DNA of 64,000 nt from Novosphingobium sp. KA1 (GCF_017309955.1 NZ_CP021247.1:1575001-1639000), one strand, 5' to 3'; shown: positions 17,826-29,445, counted from the first letter of the stretch. Translations and numbers: made by a program. Notes: generated by a model not told the origin, from the sequence alone.

Positions 17826-18872
17826 ATGTCGGTTCGAATGGCCTTGGCGAAGCTGTCTGCCTGTGCGGCGGGCTGCGCGATCATCGGCGGCGGGGCTGTC
17901 CACGTCGCCGAGACGCAGGCGAGCGGCGTCGAATACCACAAGCTCAAGCAGGCGAAAGTCGCCCGGCCGGCGAAGCGCACGATTCCCCGGCGCGCCCGGC
18001 GCGTGATCCCGCGCCCGGCGCCGGAGCCGGTGCTGACCGCGCGGCGCGAGATCCCCCGTTACGAAATGGCCCCGCTGCCGACATATGTTCCGCCCGTCGC
18101 CCCGCCGGTTTCGGGCTGCTGCTCCGGCACCCCGGTGGTGGTCGGCGGCGGTTCGAGCGGCGGCGGTTTCGGTGGCGGTTTCTTCGGCGGCTTCTTTGGC
18201 GGCAGCGGATCGAGCGGCGGCAATGTCGTGATCAGTTCGACCACTACCGGTTCGACGTCCACCTCGACCTCCTCGGGTTCGACTTCGACGTCGAGTTCCT
18301 CGGGCACCACGTCGGGCACGACCTCCGGTACCACCTCGGGCGTGCCGACCGATACCCAGAACGGGCAGACGTCGAGCGGCTCGACGACAACCACGACCAC
18401 CACCACGACCGGGGGCGTCAGCACCACCACGTCGACTTCGGGCAACGTCACCTCGACCACCACGACAACCTCGGGCAACGTGACTTCGACGACCAGTTCG
18501 TCGTCGAGTTCCTCCTCGAGCTCGTCGTCGAGCTCGTCGTCGAGTTCGAGCTCTTCGTCCGGTTCGTCCTCGGGCTCGTCTTCCGGTTCTTCGACCGGTT
18601 CCAGCTCGGGATCCTCTTCGGGTTCGTCCTCCGGCTCTTCCACCAGTTCAAGTTCGGGTTCCACCTCGTCATCGACGTCGGGTTCCAGTTCGAGCTCGGG
18701 CTCCTCGTCGGGCAGCAGCGGCACGACCACGACGACCAGCGGCGGTCCGCCGCCGGGCGGCGAGACGCCGCCGCCGACCGACGTGCCGGCGCCGCCGATG
18801 CTGGTGCTGTTCGGCGCCGCCGCCGCCGCGCTGGTGGCGCGCCAGCGGCTGGCGGGACGCAAGCGCGTCTGA
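17826..18872 (+). CDS. Ser/Thr/Gly-rich low-complexity surface protein with PEP-CTERM-like C-terminus
   Basis: A 348-aa protein of unknown function. The order is: a signal-like hydrophobic N-terminus (~8-33), a basic Pro/Arg segment (~42-75, with RRARRVIPRP), a CC pair in SGCCSG, a Gly/Phe patch, then ~170 residues of almost only Ser, Thr and Gly (including an unbroken run of more than 20 Ser). It ends with Pro-rich PPPGGETPPP, VPAPPM, a hydrophobic helix and an Arg/Lys tail. That ending resembles exosortase-recognised PEP-CTERM signals, with PAPP in place of PEP. I infer export, anchoring and possible O-glycosylation. The codons of the Ser run are mixed, so it is not a simple slippage tract. 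Confidence 0.65.
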   Translation: MSVRMALAKLSACAAGCAIIGGGAVHVAETQASGVEYHKLKQAKVARPAKRTIPRRARRVIPRPAPEPVLTARREIPRYEMAPLPTYVPPVAPPVSGCCSGTPVVVGGGSSGGGFGGGFFGGFFGGSGSSGGNVVISSTTTGSTSTSTSSGSTSTSSSSGTTSGTTSGTTSGVPTDTQNGQTSSGSTTTTTTTTTGGVSTTTSTSGNVTSTTTTTSGNVTSTTSSSSSSSSSSSSSSSSSSSSSSGSSSGSSSGSSTGSSSGSSSGSSSGSSTSSSSGSTSSSTSGSSSSSGSSSGSSGTTTTTSGGPPPGGETPPPTDVPAPPMLVLFGAAAAALVARQRLAGRKRV

Positions 18873-18982
18873 CGGATCGTCTGGCCGCCTGACGGATCGC
18901 CAGATCGGCGGAGGGAGCGTCAGGGCGGCCTGGGCCGCCGCCCGAAGGGCCGGGCGAGCGGTTCGCAAGAAGGGTGAAGCGT

Positions 18983-19006
18983 CGGGGGGCGCTTCCCCCT
19001 TTTTTC
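18983..19006 (+). terminator. rho-independent terminator of the Ser/Thr-rich gene
   Basis: GGGGG-CGCTT-CCCCC followed by TTTTTTCG, about 110 bp after the stop codon on the plus strand. Confidence 0.7.
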
Positions 19007-19053
19007 GTTCCGGCGGCAGCGTGCCAGGCCGCGTCAGGCCCCGCCAGGCCCAG

Positions 19054-19088
19054 AAAAAACCCCGCCCCGCGCGAACGCGGGACGGGGC
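19054..19088 (-). terminator. rho-independent terminator of acnA
   Basis: On the minus strand the stem GCCCCGTCCCGCG pairs with CGCGGGGCGGGG across TTCG, followed by TTTTTTC. It faces the plus-strand terminator, so the convergent genes are insulated. Confidence 0.8.
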
Positions 19089-19120
19089 TTCCTTCTTGAG
19101 CCGGTAAGGCGGCTGGCCGG

Positions 19121-21793
<2,673 letters not shown>

Positions 21794-21967
21794 TTTGGGT
21801 CTTATCCCCTTCTGTATGGAGCCTGTCGCCAATAGCGCGGCCCCTCGACGGAACCGAACTGGCCAGGTCCCGAAAAGGAGTGCCGTGCTGCATCGCGACA
21901 AAGCGGAGTCTGCGGCCCCGCCGATGCGCGTTCCGGGGCCGGAGGTCAAGGGGGGCTGGGTGCAGAC

Positions 21968-22858
21968 CTACGTCGAGGTCATTGCGTTTCTTGCACCAAT
22001 CCAGCAGCCGACAACGATCAGCAATGTGCCCGCAACCGTGGCGAAACCCAGCGCCTCGTCGAACATCAGCCAGCCGAGCAGCGCGGCCCAGAGGAAACCG
22101 GTGTACTCGATCGGCAGCAGCACTTGCGTTTCGGCGCGGGCATAGCCCCAGGCGAGGAACAGCAGGGCGGCGGTGGCAAAGGCGGCGCCGGCGGCGATCA
22201 GGCCAAGACTGCGGACCTCGGGCAGGACTGCGAACCACGGTGAGAAAACGAGGAAAATCAGCGTGACGATGAGGTTCTGCGCCATCGCTACCTCGACCGG
22301 GCTGGCCAGCAGTGCCTGCTTGCGCTGGAGCACGAGGTTCACCGCATAGAAGACCGAGGAGGCCAGCACGGCCAGGGTTCCGGTCAGCGCCTCGCCCGAA
22401 TAGGCGCCGCCGCCCAGTTTTCCGCCGAGAATCACCACGACGCCGACCACGCCGAGCAGCGAGGCGGCAATGGCCTGGCGGCGGATCGTCTCGCCCAGCA
22501 GCAGCGCCGCGAAATAGAGGGCGATGATCGGCGAGACGAACGAGAGCGCGATTCCCTCGGCCATAGGAATTCGTGCAAGGCCATAGAAAAAGAGTGCGGC
22601 CATCGCCGAAGTGATGCCCGCGCGCAGGGCATGGACCTTGAGGACCTGGCGGCTGGGCATTGGCCGGCCGGCGGCGAGCCAGAGCGGGAACGTCATCAAG
22701 GCGCCGAAAAGATTGCGAAACAGCAGCGCGCTATAGACGCCGACCGCCAGCGAGGCGCCCTTGATGGCGGCGTCCATCATGCTGAACGTGGCGATCCCCG
22801 CGACGACCGCCAGCACGGGCATCAACTGGGAGCGGGGGGCAGGGGCGGGCGCGTGCAT
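21968..22858 (-). CDS. DMT-superfamily transporter (two EamA domains)
   Basis: A 296-aa inner-membrane protein with ten predicted helices in two EamA repeats (~14-145 and ~160-290), matching drug/metabolite transporters such as RhaT or YdcZ-type permeases. LARIPMAEGIALSFVSPI and LPIEYTGFLWAALLGW are the conserved helix-3/4 segments of each half. The substrate is not predictable. The ATG at 22858 (MHAPAPAP) is preferred; the longer open frame runs through the palindromic repeat upstream. Confidence 0.85.
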   Translation of the reverse strand: MHAPAPAPRSQLMPVLAVVAGIATFSMMDAAIKGASLAVGVYSALLFRNLFGALMTFPLWLAAGRPMPSRQVLKVHALRAGITSAMAALFFYGLARIPMAEGIALSFVSPIIALYFAALLLGETIRRQAIAASLLGVVGVVVILGGKLGGGAYSGEALTGTLAVLASSVFYAVNLVLQRKQALLASPVEVAMAQNLIVTLIFLVFSPWFAVLPEVRSLGLIAAGAAFATAALLFLAWGYARAETQVLLPIEYTGFLWAALLGWLMFDEALGFATVAGTLLIVVGCWIGARNAMTST

Positions 22859-22912
22859 CACGCCATTGCCTCTCGCCGCATGCTGGGGCGGGCGCAAGTC
22901 CCATCCAGTTAG

Positions 22913-23109
22913 GAGTCTGTTTGGAAATCCGCTGAAAGCGGATTTTGCGGCACCGGCCCACTCCCCCACCCTACCACCCATTGGTAGTATCCTGCGGGTG
23001 GTAGGCCCCCTCAGCGAAAAGGTCCCCCGGACCTTTTCGTGCTCTTCGGGACGGAAGTGGGCCGGTGCCGCAATGAAAATGCCCTTGCGGGCATTTTCCA
23101 AACAGACTC
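22913..23109. repeat. palindromic intergenic element 1 (nested hairpins)
   Basis: A ~197-bp element bounded by perfect 13-bp inverted ends GAGTCTGTTTGGA (22913-22925 and 23097-23109). Inside are a 16-bp inverted pair GCGGCACCGGCCCACT (22947-22962 and 23056-23071), a 10-bp central pair CCTACCACCC (22970-22979/22996-23005), and three small hairpins. It fills most of the 414-bp gap between the DMT and L,D-transpeptidase genes. The 13-bp ends give it a MITE-like look; no target duplication is evident. Confidence 0.75.
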
Positions 23110-23272
23110 TCGGGAAGCGCGCCATTCATCGCTCAATTCATCGCAGGGTCAGGCGAAATCCTTGAACATGGGGTAAGTTGGGGGCAAAGCGATATTTCTG
23201 ACGCGGTCTTGGCGGGCCGCTTTCCCACCCCGTCCCCCCGGGGTTCATCACGACAGGCAGGTTCAGGACAAG

Positions 23273-24727
23273 ATGGCGAGTTTCAAGCGGTTCGGTTGCA
23301 GCGTACTGGCGGTTGTCGCGGCGACGGGCGTCCTCGCGCAGCCGGTAGCGGCGCAGAAGGCCGACACGGCCGCCGGCCAGAGCAGCCAGAAGGCGAAGGC
23401 GCTCTCGACACCGACCTCGATCCTGCCCGCCGCGCCGGCGACGGCGCCTGCCAGGACGGCGGCGCCCAGGGCGACGTCTTCCGCTGCCACCGCCGCGGTG
23501 CCGGTCGTGCCGCTCGCGGCCCCCGCGTCCGGCCAGTCCGACGCGCTGCTGGCCGAGCCGGTGATGGCGTGGTCGCTGGCGGACGCCAAGGTGCTGCTCC
23601 AGACCATCGGCTATATCGGCAAGGAAGGCCTGGTCCCGGCCGACTACCAGCCCGCCGCGCTGAAGGCGGCCATTGCCAAAGGCGAGGGCGACGAGCTGGA
23701 CCAGCTCGCCAGCCGCGTGTTCGGCTGGCTGATCGAGGACCTGCGCGATGGCCGCACGCCGATGACGGCGCGCGTGCAGTGGTTCGCGGTCGATCCCGAT
23801 CAGGACGTCATGCCCACCGCGCAGATCATGGCGCAGGCGCTGTCGAACCATGACGTTGCCGGCGTGGTGGACGAACTGGCGCCGACCAACCCGGACTATG
23901 CCGCGCTCAAGGCCGCCTACAATGCGACTCCGGTGGCCGACAAGGCGCGCCGCGCGCTGATCCAGGCGAACATGGACCGCTGGCGCTGGCTCGCCCGCGA
24001 TCTCGGCGATGTCTACCTGATGACCAACATTCCCGAGTTCCAGCTGCGCCTCGTGGTGAAGAACCGGATCATCCGCAGCTACAAGACGGTGGTCGGCAAG
24101 CCCGGCCGCACCGCGACGCCGCAGCTGGCCGAGACGGTCAGCGCGGTCGTCTTCAACCCGACCTGGACGGTGCCGCAGTCGATCGTCAAGGGCGAGGGGC
24201 TGGGCGCCAAGGTGCTGGGCAACCCGGCCTGGGCCAAGCGGGCCGGCTACAAGGCGACCAAGAGCGCGGACGGCGTGATCACCGTTGTCCAGCAGCCGGG
24301 GCCGACCAACTCGCTGGGCCTGATGAAGATCGACATGCCCAACCCCCACGCGATCTACCTGCACGACACCCCGTCCAAGCAGTACTTCAACGCCGACGTG
24401 CGCGCCTTCAGCCACGGCTGCATCCGCACCGAACGCGCAGTGGAGCTGGGCATGACGATGGCGATCCTCGGCGCGCAGAAGACCGCTGCCGAAGCCGCCG
24501 AGATCTCGCGCTCGGGCGAATATACCAAGGTGGCGATGACGCGGACCTTCCCGGTCTACCTCACCTACTTCACCTTCGCGCGCGCGATCGACGGCGAGCT
24601 GAAGGCGTTCAACGACCTCTATGCGCGCGACAAGCCGGTGCTCGACAGCTTCGCCGCCCCGCGCCAGCTCAAGACCACCCAGCGCGCGAGCGAGGAAGAA
24701 GTCATCAAGCTGGATAACCCGCTTTAA
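23273..24727 (+). CDS. L,D-transpeptidase (YkuD-type, YcbB-like)
   Basis: Predicted periplasmic enzyme that forms 3-3 peptidoglycan crosslinks or links proteins to the wall. The 484-aa product has a signal peptide (cleavage near VAAQK, ~28), an Ala/Pro/Thr-rich linker to ~90, a scaffold region, and the YkuD catalytic motif SHGCIR with Cys383 (computed). HAIYLHDTP is the usual upstream His motif. No separate peptidoglycan-binding domain is obvious. The gene is framed by two related palindromic elements, one on each side. Confidence 0.9.
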   Translation: MASFKRFGCSVLAVVAATGVLAQPVAAQKADTAAGQSSQKAKALSTPTSILPAAPATAPARTAAPRATSSAATAAVPVVPLAAPASGQSDALLAEPVMAWSLADAKVLLQTIGYIGKEGLVPADYQPAALKAAIAKGEGDELDQLASRVFGWLIEDLRDGRTPMTARVQWFAVDPDQDVMPTAQIMAQALSNHDVAGVVDELAPTNPDYAALKAAYNATPVADKARRALIQANMDRWRWLARDLGDVYLMTNIPEFQLRLVVKNRIIRSYKTVVGKPGRTATPQLAETVSAVVFNPTWTVPQSIVKGEGLGAKVLGNPAWAKRAGYKATKSADGVITVVQQPGPTNSLGLMKIDMPNPHAIYLHDTPSKQYFNADVRAFSHGCIRTERAVELGMTMAILGAQKTAAEAAEISRSGEYTKVAMTRTFPVYLTYFTFARAIDGELKAFNDLYARDKPVLDSFAAPRQLKTTQRASEEEVIKLDNPL

Positions 24728-24733
24728 GGTTTG

Positions 24734-24863
24734 AAAATCCGCCGCAGGCGGATTTTGGCGGCACCGGCCCTCTCCCCCACCCGACCACCCATAGGGTACT
24801 ATTGTCGGGTGGTCGGGTGGGGGAGAGGGCCGGTGCCGCAAGCCATTCGCGGATGCGAATGGC
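24734..24863. repeat. palindromic intergenic element 2, 33-bp perfect inverted repeat
   Basis: Perfect 33-bp arms at 24758-24790 and 24807-24839, starting GCGGCACCGGCCC and ending ACCACCC, are separated by a 16-bp loop. Small hairpins flank it at 24734-24756 (AAAATCC-GCC...GGATTTT) and 24842-24863 (GCCATTCGC...GCGAATGGC). The core and layout match element 1 although the flanking hairpins differ. It may also end the L,D-transpeptidase transcript. Confidence 0.85.
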
Positions 24864-24964
24864 GCACCCGACAACAACTCAACGCGCCAGCGATTGCCGG
24901 GGCCTTGCCTCATCCGGCAGGGGTGGCCACCTAGGCGAACGATGTTTGCCGAGGACCCCCAACC

Positions 24965-25246
24965 ATGAGCGAGAACACCGACCGCATCGGCGAGGCGACC
25001 GCGCGGATCGTCGAACTCGAAGCCGAACTCGAAGCCTCGGGCACCACCACCCGCGCCGAGGCCGAACTGGCCCGCGCCAAGGCACTGCTGCACGAATGGG
25101 TCGATAGCGTGGTCGCCGTGGTGGCAACGCCGGGGGTCGGCCGCGCGGTGCTGATCCATGACAACGGCACCGAATCGCGGATCGCCTCGCCCGACCTGCC
25201 GTTCAGGCTGGCCGTGCCGGTTTCGTTCGAGCGGCGGGAGGGGTAG
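24965..25246 (+). CDS. hypothetical protein, coiled-coil N-terminus
   Basis: A 93-aa soluble protein with a charged helix (~5-45, Ala/Glu/Arg-rich, consistent with a coiled coil) and a C-terminal beta-like half (~50-93). I recognise no family. It starts MSENTDRIGE after a plausible gap from the palindromic element, and is separated from mprF by a repeat-bearing spacer. It may be a genuine conserved sphingomonad gene, but I cannot prove expression. Confidence 0.5.
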   Translation: MSENTDRIGEATARIVELEAELEASGTTTRAEAELARAKALLHEWVDSVVAVVATPGVGRAVLIHDNGTESRIASPDLPFRLAVPVSFERREG

Positions 25247-25290
25247 CCGCCGTCCGGGCCGCGCCCGAACTCCGACCTTCCAGTCCCGCC

Positions 25291-25362
25291 CGGCCTGAGC
25301 CTGTCGAAGGCCCCGAGGCCGGGCGCTGTGGCTCTCGATGCCTCGACACGCTCAGCATGAGC
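25291..25362. repeat. CTGAGCCTGTCGAAGG-type repeat, inverted pair
   Basis: CTGAGCCTGTCGAAGG near 25295-25310 and an imperfect reverse complement CCTCGACACGCTCAG near 25342-25356 form a hairpin downstream of mprF. The same motif recurs at 32508-32523. It is common in sphingomonad intergenic regions. Confidence 0.6.
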
Positions 25363-25392
25363 GGGGTGGGCGGGGGTATTTGGGAAGCGCGC

Positions 25393-27981
25393 TTACGACG
25401 CCGTCTTGCGCTGCCCTGCGCGCAATTTCCCCGCACTCCGCCCGTCGCCGATCAGGGCTTGCAGGTCGAGCAGCGCGCGGCCGGTCGCGACACCGCCGTG
25501 GCAGGCGATGAAGCGGGGTTCCCACAAGGGCGCGAACTTCTCCTTGTAGTTCCGCAGGCCCTCGAAGCCGTAGAACGCGGCGCCGTGGCGGAACAGCATG
25601 CCGGCCGCGCGCGCCCATGTCGGGGCGAGGCGGCGGGCCTCGATGCCCGACAGCGGCGCGAGGCCGAGGTTGAACCAGGCATAACCCTCCTGCCGGCCCC
25701 AGAGCATCAGGCGGGTGAACAGGAAGTCCATGCAGCCATAAGGCACGTCGGCGCGGTGGCGCATGAGGTCTACCGAGAGTTCCTCGCGCCCCGCCGTCTT
25801 CCACAGGTTGGCGAAGGCGACGATCGCCCCTTGCTTGCGCACCACCGCCACGTCGCAGCGGGCGATATAGGCCTCGTCGAAGCGGCCGACGCTGAAGGCT
25901 TTCTCGCGCTGGCCCTTGGCGCGCAGCCATTCGTCGGAGACCAGTCGCAGTTCGCCCATGATCGCGGGCACGCGGGCGGCGGGGACGATGGAGAACTCCG
26001 CGCCTTCCCGCTCGGCCCGGCGCACGGCGTGGCGCAGCGGGCGGGCGGCGGGGCCGTCGAGCGAGAAGTGGGCAAGGTCGACGCGGGCTTCCTCGCCGTA
26101 TTTCATCAGTTGCAGGCCCATGTCGATGGCGATGGGCAGCACCGCGGGGGTGACCTGATAGAGCAGCACCCGGCCCTGGTTGGCGTCGGCCCGTTCGCGC
26201 AGGCGCCAGAGCAGTTCGGGCCAGTCCGCCTGCTCGCCCACCGGATCGCCCATGACGATCCACGAATGGCCGCGCACCTGGTACATCAGCAGGCTGCGGT
26301 TGCAGGGGCCGGCCAGGAACAGCTTGTCCCCGGTCAGCGCCAGCATCGATTCCGAGCGGACCGCGTGGGTGAGCGCCTCGTCCACGTCCACCGGGCCTTC
26401 GTCGGGCAGGCCGCAGTGGCGCGAAGGGCGCAGCAGCGCCAGCACCACGAAGGCGCCGGTCGCCACGGCGACGGCAAAGCTCGCCCGCATGTAGCGCGAG
26501 GCATCGCCCGACCAGGCGAATTTCCACCAGAGGCTGCTGCGATAGGCCGGGAAGGTCTGGGTGAAATAGCCGATCACGATGACCAGCGTGATCGTCGCCA
26601 CCATGGCGAGGATCCAGTTGGCGCTCATCACGTCGGTGGTGAGCGCGGTGCGCCGCCAGAACCCGCCTCTTGCCAGTTGCAGCACCCCCGCGACCGCCAG
26701 CAGGGTCATCGCCTCCTCATAGTCGAGCCCCTTGGCGAGCGAGAACGCCGCGCCCGCCACCAGGAGCGCGCGGGTGAGCAGGAAGGCGGCGTCGAGGCGG
26801 CGGTAGAGCGCCGGGGCCAGGACCAGCAGCAGGGTGCCGACAAGGCTGGCGGCGATCTGCGAGGCCTCGACAAACGGCAGCGGCACGAGGCCCCGGATCG
26901 CGGCCATGCGCTCGGGCAGGGCTGGCGTCGCGCCGGAAAGCAGCAGCACGCCGCCGCCCAGGAACACCAGCAGCGCGACCGCGCGCGGGGCCAGCGCGGT
27001 GAGCATCGTCTCGCCGGCTTTGAGGGCAAGGCCCGCCGGGCGTTTCCAGCGGGCATGCTCGTGGTGCACCAGCAAGACCAGCGCGGCGCAGAGCGGCAGC
27101 AGGTAATAGACGATGCGGTAGACCAGCAGCGCGGAAAGCAGCATGCCCGGCGGCACTTGCGGGCAGAGCGCGACCATCGTGGCCTCGAACACGCCGAGGC
27201 CGCCGGGCACGTGGCTCACCAGCGCGACAACGATGGCCAGCACATAGGCGAGCAGCAGCGGGGCGTAGAGCGCGGGTGCCCCCTGAGCCAGTACCGGAGG
27301 CAGCAGCACGAAAAGCGCGGCGCAGGCGGCGGCGATGTCCGCCAGCGCCGCCATGGTCATGCGCGCCATGCCGCCGGGGCCGGGCAGGTGCCAGCGCTTG
27401 CCGAGCAGGGCCGCGAGAACGAGCAGGACCAGCAACCCGGCGCCCGCCGCGTGCTGCATGGCCAGCGACAGGACATGGCCCGGGACCACCAGCGGCTGAC
27501 GGTGGACCAGCAGCGCCAGCGCGGCGGAGGCGAGCACGCCGCTCCAGAACGTGACCCCGGCAATCGCGGTGACCCGCGCGACCTCTCCGGTCGAGAGGCC
27601 GCGCGCGCCATAGACGCGCAGCCGCGCGGCGGCCCCGGTGATGATGCCGAAGCCGAGATTGTGGCTCAGCGTGTAGCTGGTGAACGAGGCCAGCGCGGCG
27701 GCGCGCCAGGGCAGCGGCCTGTCGATCGCGCGCAGGGCCATGACGTCGTAGATCGTCAGCAGCAGGTAGCTTGCGGCGGTGAAGGCCAATGCCGCCGCCA
27801 GCCGCCAGACCGGCAGGGCGCGGGCATCGCGCAGCACCGCGTGGAGGTCCAGCCGCATCGCCATGTGGCGCAGGCTCATGCCCGCCAGCACCAGTATCAG
27901 GGCGGCCAGCACCAGCTGCGCGGGAACCGCCAGCCGATGGACCAGCGGTTTCAGCTGTGAAAGGGGGGCGGGCCGGTTCAC
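25393..27981 (-). CDS. mprF: bifunctional lysylphosphatidylglycerol flippase/synthetase MprF
   Basis: Inner-membrane enzyme that transfers lysine from Lys-tRNA to phosphatidylglycerol and flips the product, lowering surface charge and sensitivity to cationic peptides. The 862-aa reading starts at a GTG (27981) overlapping the DUF2147 stop (GTGA). Residues ~1-520 are a multi-helix flippase region, with the family segment SHVPGGLGVFEATMVA. Residues ~540-850 are the cytoplasmic DUF2156/GNAT-like synthase domain, including YGCMDFLFTRLM and NYKEKFAPLWEPR. The operon partner AcvB/VirJ-type hydrolase acts on this lipid in Agrobacterium. Confidence 0.93.
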   Translation of the reverse strand: MNRPAPLSQLKPLVHRLAVPAQLVLAALILVLAGMSLRHMAMRLDLHAVLRDARALPVWRLAAALAFTAASYLLLTIYDVMALRAIDRPLPWRAAALASFTSYTLSHNLGFGIITGAAARLRVYGARGLSTGEVARVTAIAGVTFWSGVLASAALALLVHRQPLVVPGHVLSLAMQHAAGAGLLVLLVLAALLGKRWHLPGPGGMARMTMAALADIAAACAALFVLLPPVLAQGAPALYAPLLLAYVLAIVVALVSHVPGGLGVFEATMVALCPQVPPGMLLSALLVYRIVYYLLPLCAALVLLVHHEHARWKRPAGLALKAGETMLTALAPRAVALLVFLGGGVLLLSGATPALPERMAAIRGLVPLPFVEASQIAASLVGTLLLVLAPALYRRLDAAFLLTRALLVAGAAFSLAKGLDYEEAMTLLAVAGVLQLARGGFWRRTALTTDVMSANWILAMVATITLVIVIGYFTQTFPAYRSSLWWKFAWSGDASRYMRASFAVAVATGAFVVLALLRPSRHCGLPDEGPVDVDEALTHAVRSESMLALTGDKLFLAGPCNRSLLMYQVRGHSWIVMGDPVGEQADWPELLWRLRERADANQGRVLLYQVTPAVLPIAIDMGLQLMKYGEEARVDLAHFSLDGPAARPLRHAVRRAEREGAEFSIVPAARVPAIMGELRLVSDEWLRAKGQREKAFSVGRFDEAYIARCDVAVVRKQGAIVAFANLWKTAGREELSVDLMRHRADVPYGCMDFLFTRLMLWGRQEGYAWFNLGLAPLSGIEARRLAPTWARAAGMLFRHGAAFYGFEGLRNYKEKFAPLWEPRFIACHGGVATGRALLDLQALIGDGRSAGKLRAGQRKTAS

Positions 27982-28454
27982 GGTCGCCGCGTCCAGACCT
28001 GCGACTTGCACAGCAGGCCGTGGAGGATGCAGCCGCTGATCTTGAGGTGGCCGTCGTCCGGCTGGTGGATGCGCGAGAAGAAGGTCGAGCCCATGTCGGG
28101 CACAAAGACCTGCCCCTGCCAGTTGCCCGCGTCCTGCCGCCGGTAGCCCTGCAGCAGCTGGGTGCCGACGAGGTGGGAGACCCCGGCGTCGGCGGCGTCG
28201 GCCAGCGCCTGTCCGCCGACCCAGGTCACCGTGCCGCACAGCAGCGAGCCGCAAGGCGCGACCGAAACCTCGACGTCGCCCGCCGGGTTGAGCCAGCGGC
28301 CATAGGGGCTCAACAGGCGCTGCGCGGCGACGCCTAGCACGGCGGCGGCCGGAGAGGCCGAGGCGAGAGCGCCCAGCACGCCGAGCGTCAGGCTGAGGCT
28401 GAGGCTGAGGGTGAGCGTAAGGGCGCGGCTGTGCGCCAGCAGGCGGCGGATCAT
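27978..28454 (-). CDS. DUF2147 family exported protein
   Basis: A 158-aa exported protein with a signal peptide of odd composition: after MIRRLLAHSRA comes a run of alternating Leu with Thr or Ser encoded by repeated GGCTGA-type hexamers (28391-28410 region). The mature part starts near residue 36 and has the DUF2147 core G-x-W-LNPAG and a short Cys-containing section, CGSLLCGTV. The start overlaps the upstream gene (ATGA) and the stop overlaps mprF (GTGA). It is the middle gene of a tightly coupled three-gene operon. Function unknown; periplasmic location inferred. Confidence 0.8.
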   Translation of the reverse strand: MIRRLLAHSRALTLTLSLSLSLTLGVLGALASASPAAAVLGVAAQRLLSPYGRWLNPAGDVEVSVAPCGSLLCGTVTWVGGQALADAADAGVSHLVGTQLLQGYRRQDAGNWQGQVFVPDMGSTFFSRIHQPDDGHLKISGCILHGLLCKSQVWTRRP

Positions 28455-29269
28455 CGGGCAGGCTCCGGAAGGCGGGTCAGGTGCGCGGGCTGGAAATGGG
28501 CGGCGATCACCGTGCGGATGGTGGTGAACACCCGGTCGGCGTCATGTTCGAGGTAATGGTCGCCGGGCAGGGCCAGCTGGGTCAGGCGGGGCAGGTGCAG
28601 CAGCGGGCAGAGGCTGTCGGTCTCCTGCTGGCCGCGAATGCAGACCACCGGCACCCAGTCGAGCTTGCGGGCGCTGGTGATGGCCATGGCGTCGGGCGTG
28701 GTCCGGTCCAGCCATTCGAGCGGCGAGACGCGCAGGAACACGGTGCGCGTGGGCACGGTCAGCACCACCAGGGCGACATGGGCGCGCAGGTCCGCCGGCA
28801 GGTGCTCGAGGCCGACATGGACCATGTCGGCGCCGAACGACTGGCCCAGCACCACCACCTTGTCGACGTGCCCCAGCGCCATTGCCCGGCGGATTGCCTG
28901 CGCCAGGATCGCGCTCACCTCGGCAGGGCTGCGGCGGACACGGAAGTAGTTCAGCGCATTGATCGAGACGGCGGCGACGCCGTGGTCGGCAAGCCCCTGG
29001 GCCACCGGCGCACCCATCCCTGCGCGCGGGCCCATGTCGCCCGAGATCAGCACGGCGGCATAGTCCTTGCGGCTGTCGCCGCGCGGGGCCAGCGCGCGCA
29101 AGGGGCTGGCGTCGAAGGCGCCGAGCCAGGCCAGCCAGCCGAGCACGCCGAGTACGGCCACCAGCGCCGCAACCAGCGCGTAGCGGGTCCGGCGGCGGTG
29201 CTGGCGCCAGCCTAGGTTGGAGGGGCCCAGGTTGGAAGTCAGGCGGGGGGAATAGGCAGCCCTTTTCAT
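28451..29269 (-). CDS. AcvB/VirJ-type serine hydrolase (lysyl-PG hydrolase-like)
   Basis: A 272-aa alpha/beta hydrolase with an N-terminal membrane anchor (~25-50) and a periplasmic catalytic part. The nucleophile motif GQSFGAD has Ser144 (computed), and a late GDHYLEHD supplies the His. VIRISGDMGP-like ISGDMGPRAG follows the family. The Agrobacterium relative AcvB hydrolyses lysylphosphatidylglycerol, and the gene sits directly upstream of an mprF homologue, which supports that role here. The ATG at 29269 (MKRAAYSP) is preferred to a GTG 15 bp upstream. Confidence 0.85.
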   Translation of the reverse strand: MKRAAYSPRLTSNLGPSNLGWRQHRRRTRYALVAALVAVLGVLGWLAWLGAFDASPLRALAPRGDSRKDYAAVLISGDMGPRAGMGAPVAQGLADHGVAAVSINALNYFRVRRSPAEVSAILAQAIRRAMALGHVDKVVVLGQSFGADMVHVGLEHLPADLRAHVALVVLTVPTRTVFLRVSPLEWLDRTTPDAMAITSARKLDWVPVVCIRGQQETDSLCPLLHLPRLTQLALPGDHYLEHDADRVFTTIRTVIAAHFQPAHLTRLPEPAR

Positions 29270-29445
29270 GGTGCGTGCCTGCACCTCCCCGGCTTGCCGC
29301 AGGGTGGAGCGAACATGGAATTTCCTTAATGTGACTTTGCCGCGTCACCCTGCGATAGTCAGGCTCAAGGGTGTGCTTGAGCGGAAGGTTCGCGCATCCG
29401 ACGATCGCGTGCCCCGCTCCCTCTCTGGCGTGAACTGGACGAGAG

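Noticed and set aside
18059..18862. Acidic 267-residue frame opposite the Ser/Thr-rich gene
   Set aside because: It is the reverse reading of the repeats (Glu/Asp-rich), has no start context, and the plus-strand frame has signal, anchor and terminator.
22913..24863. Possible CRISPR array or compound transposon around the L,D-transpeptidase
   Set aside because: There are no regularly spaced repeats or cas genes, and no transposase; only two non-identical palindromes.
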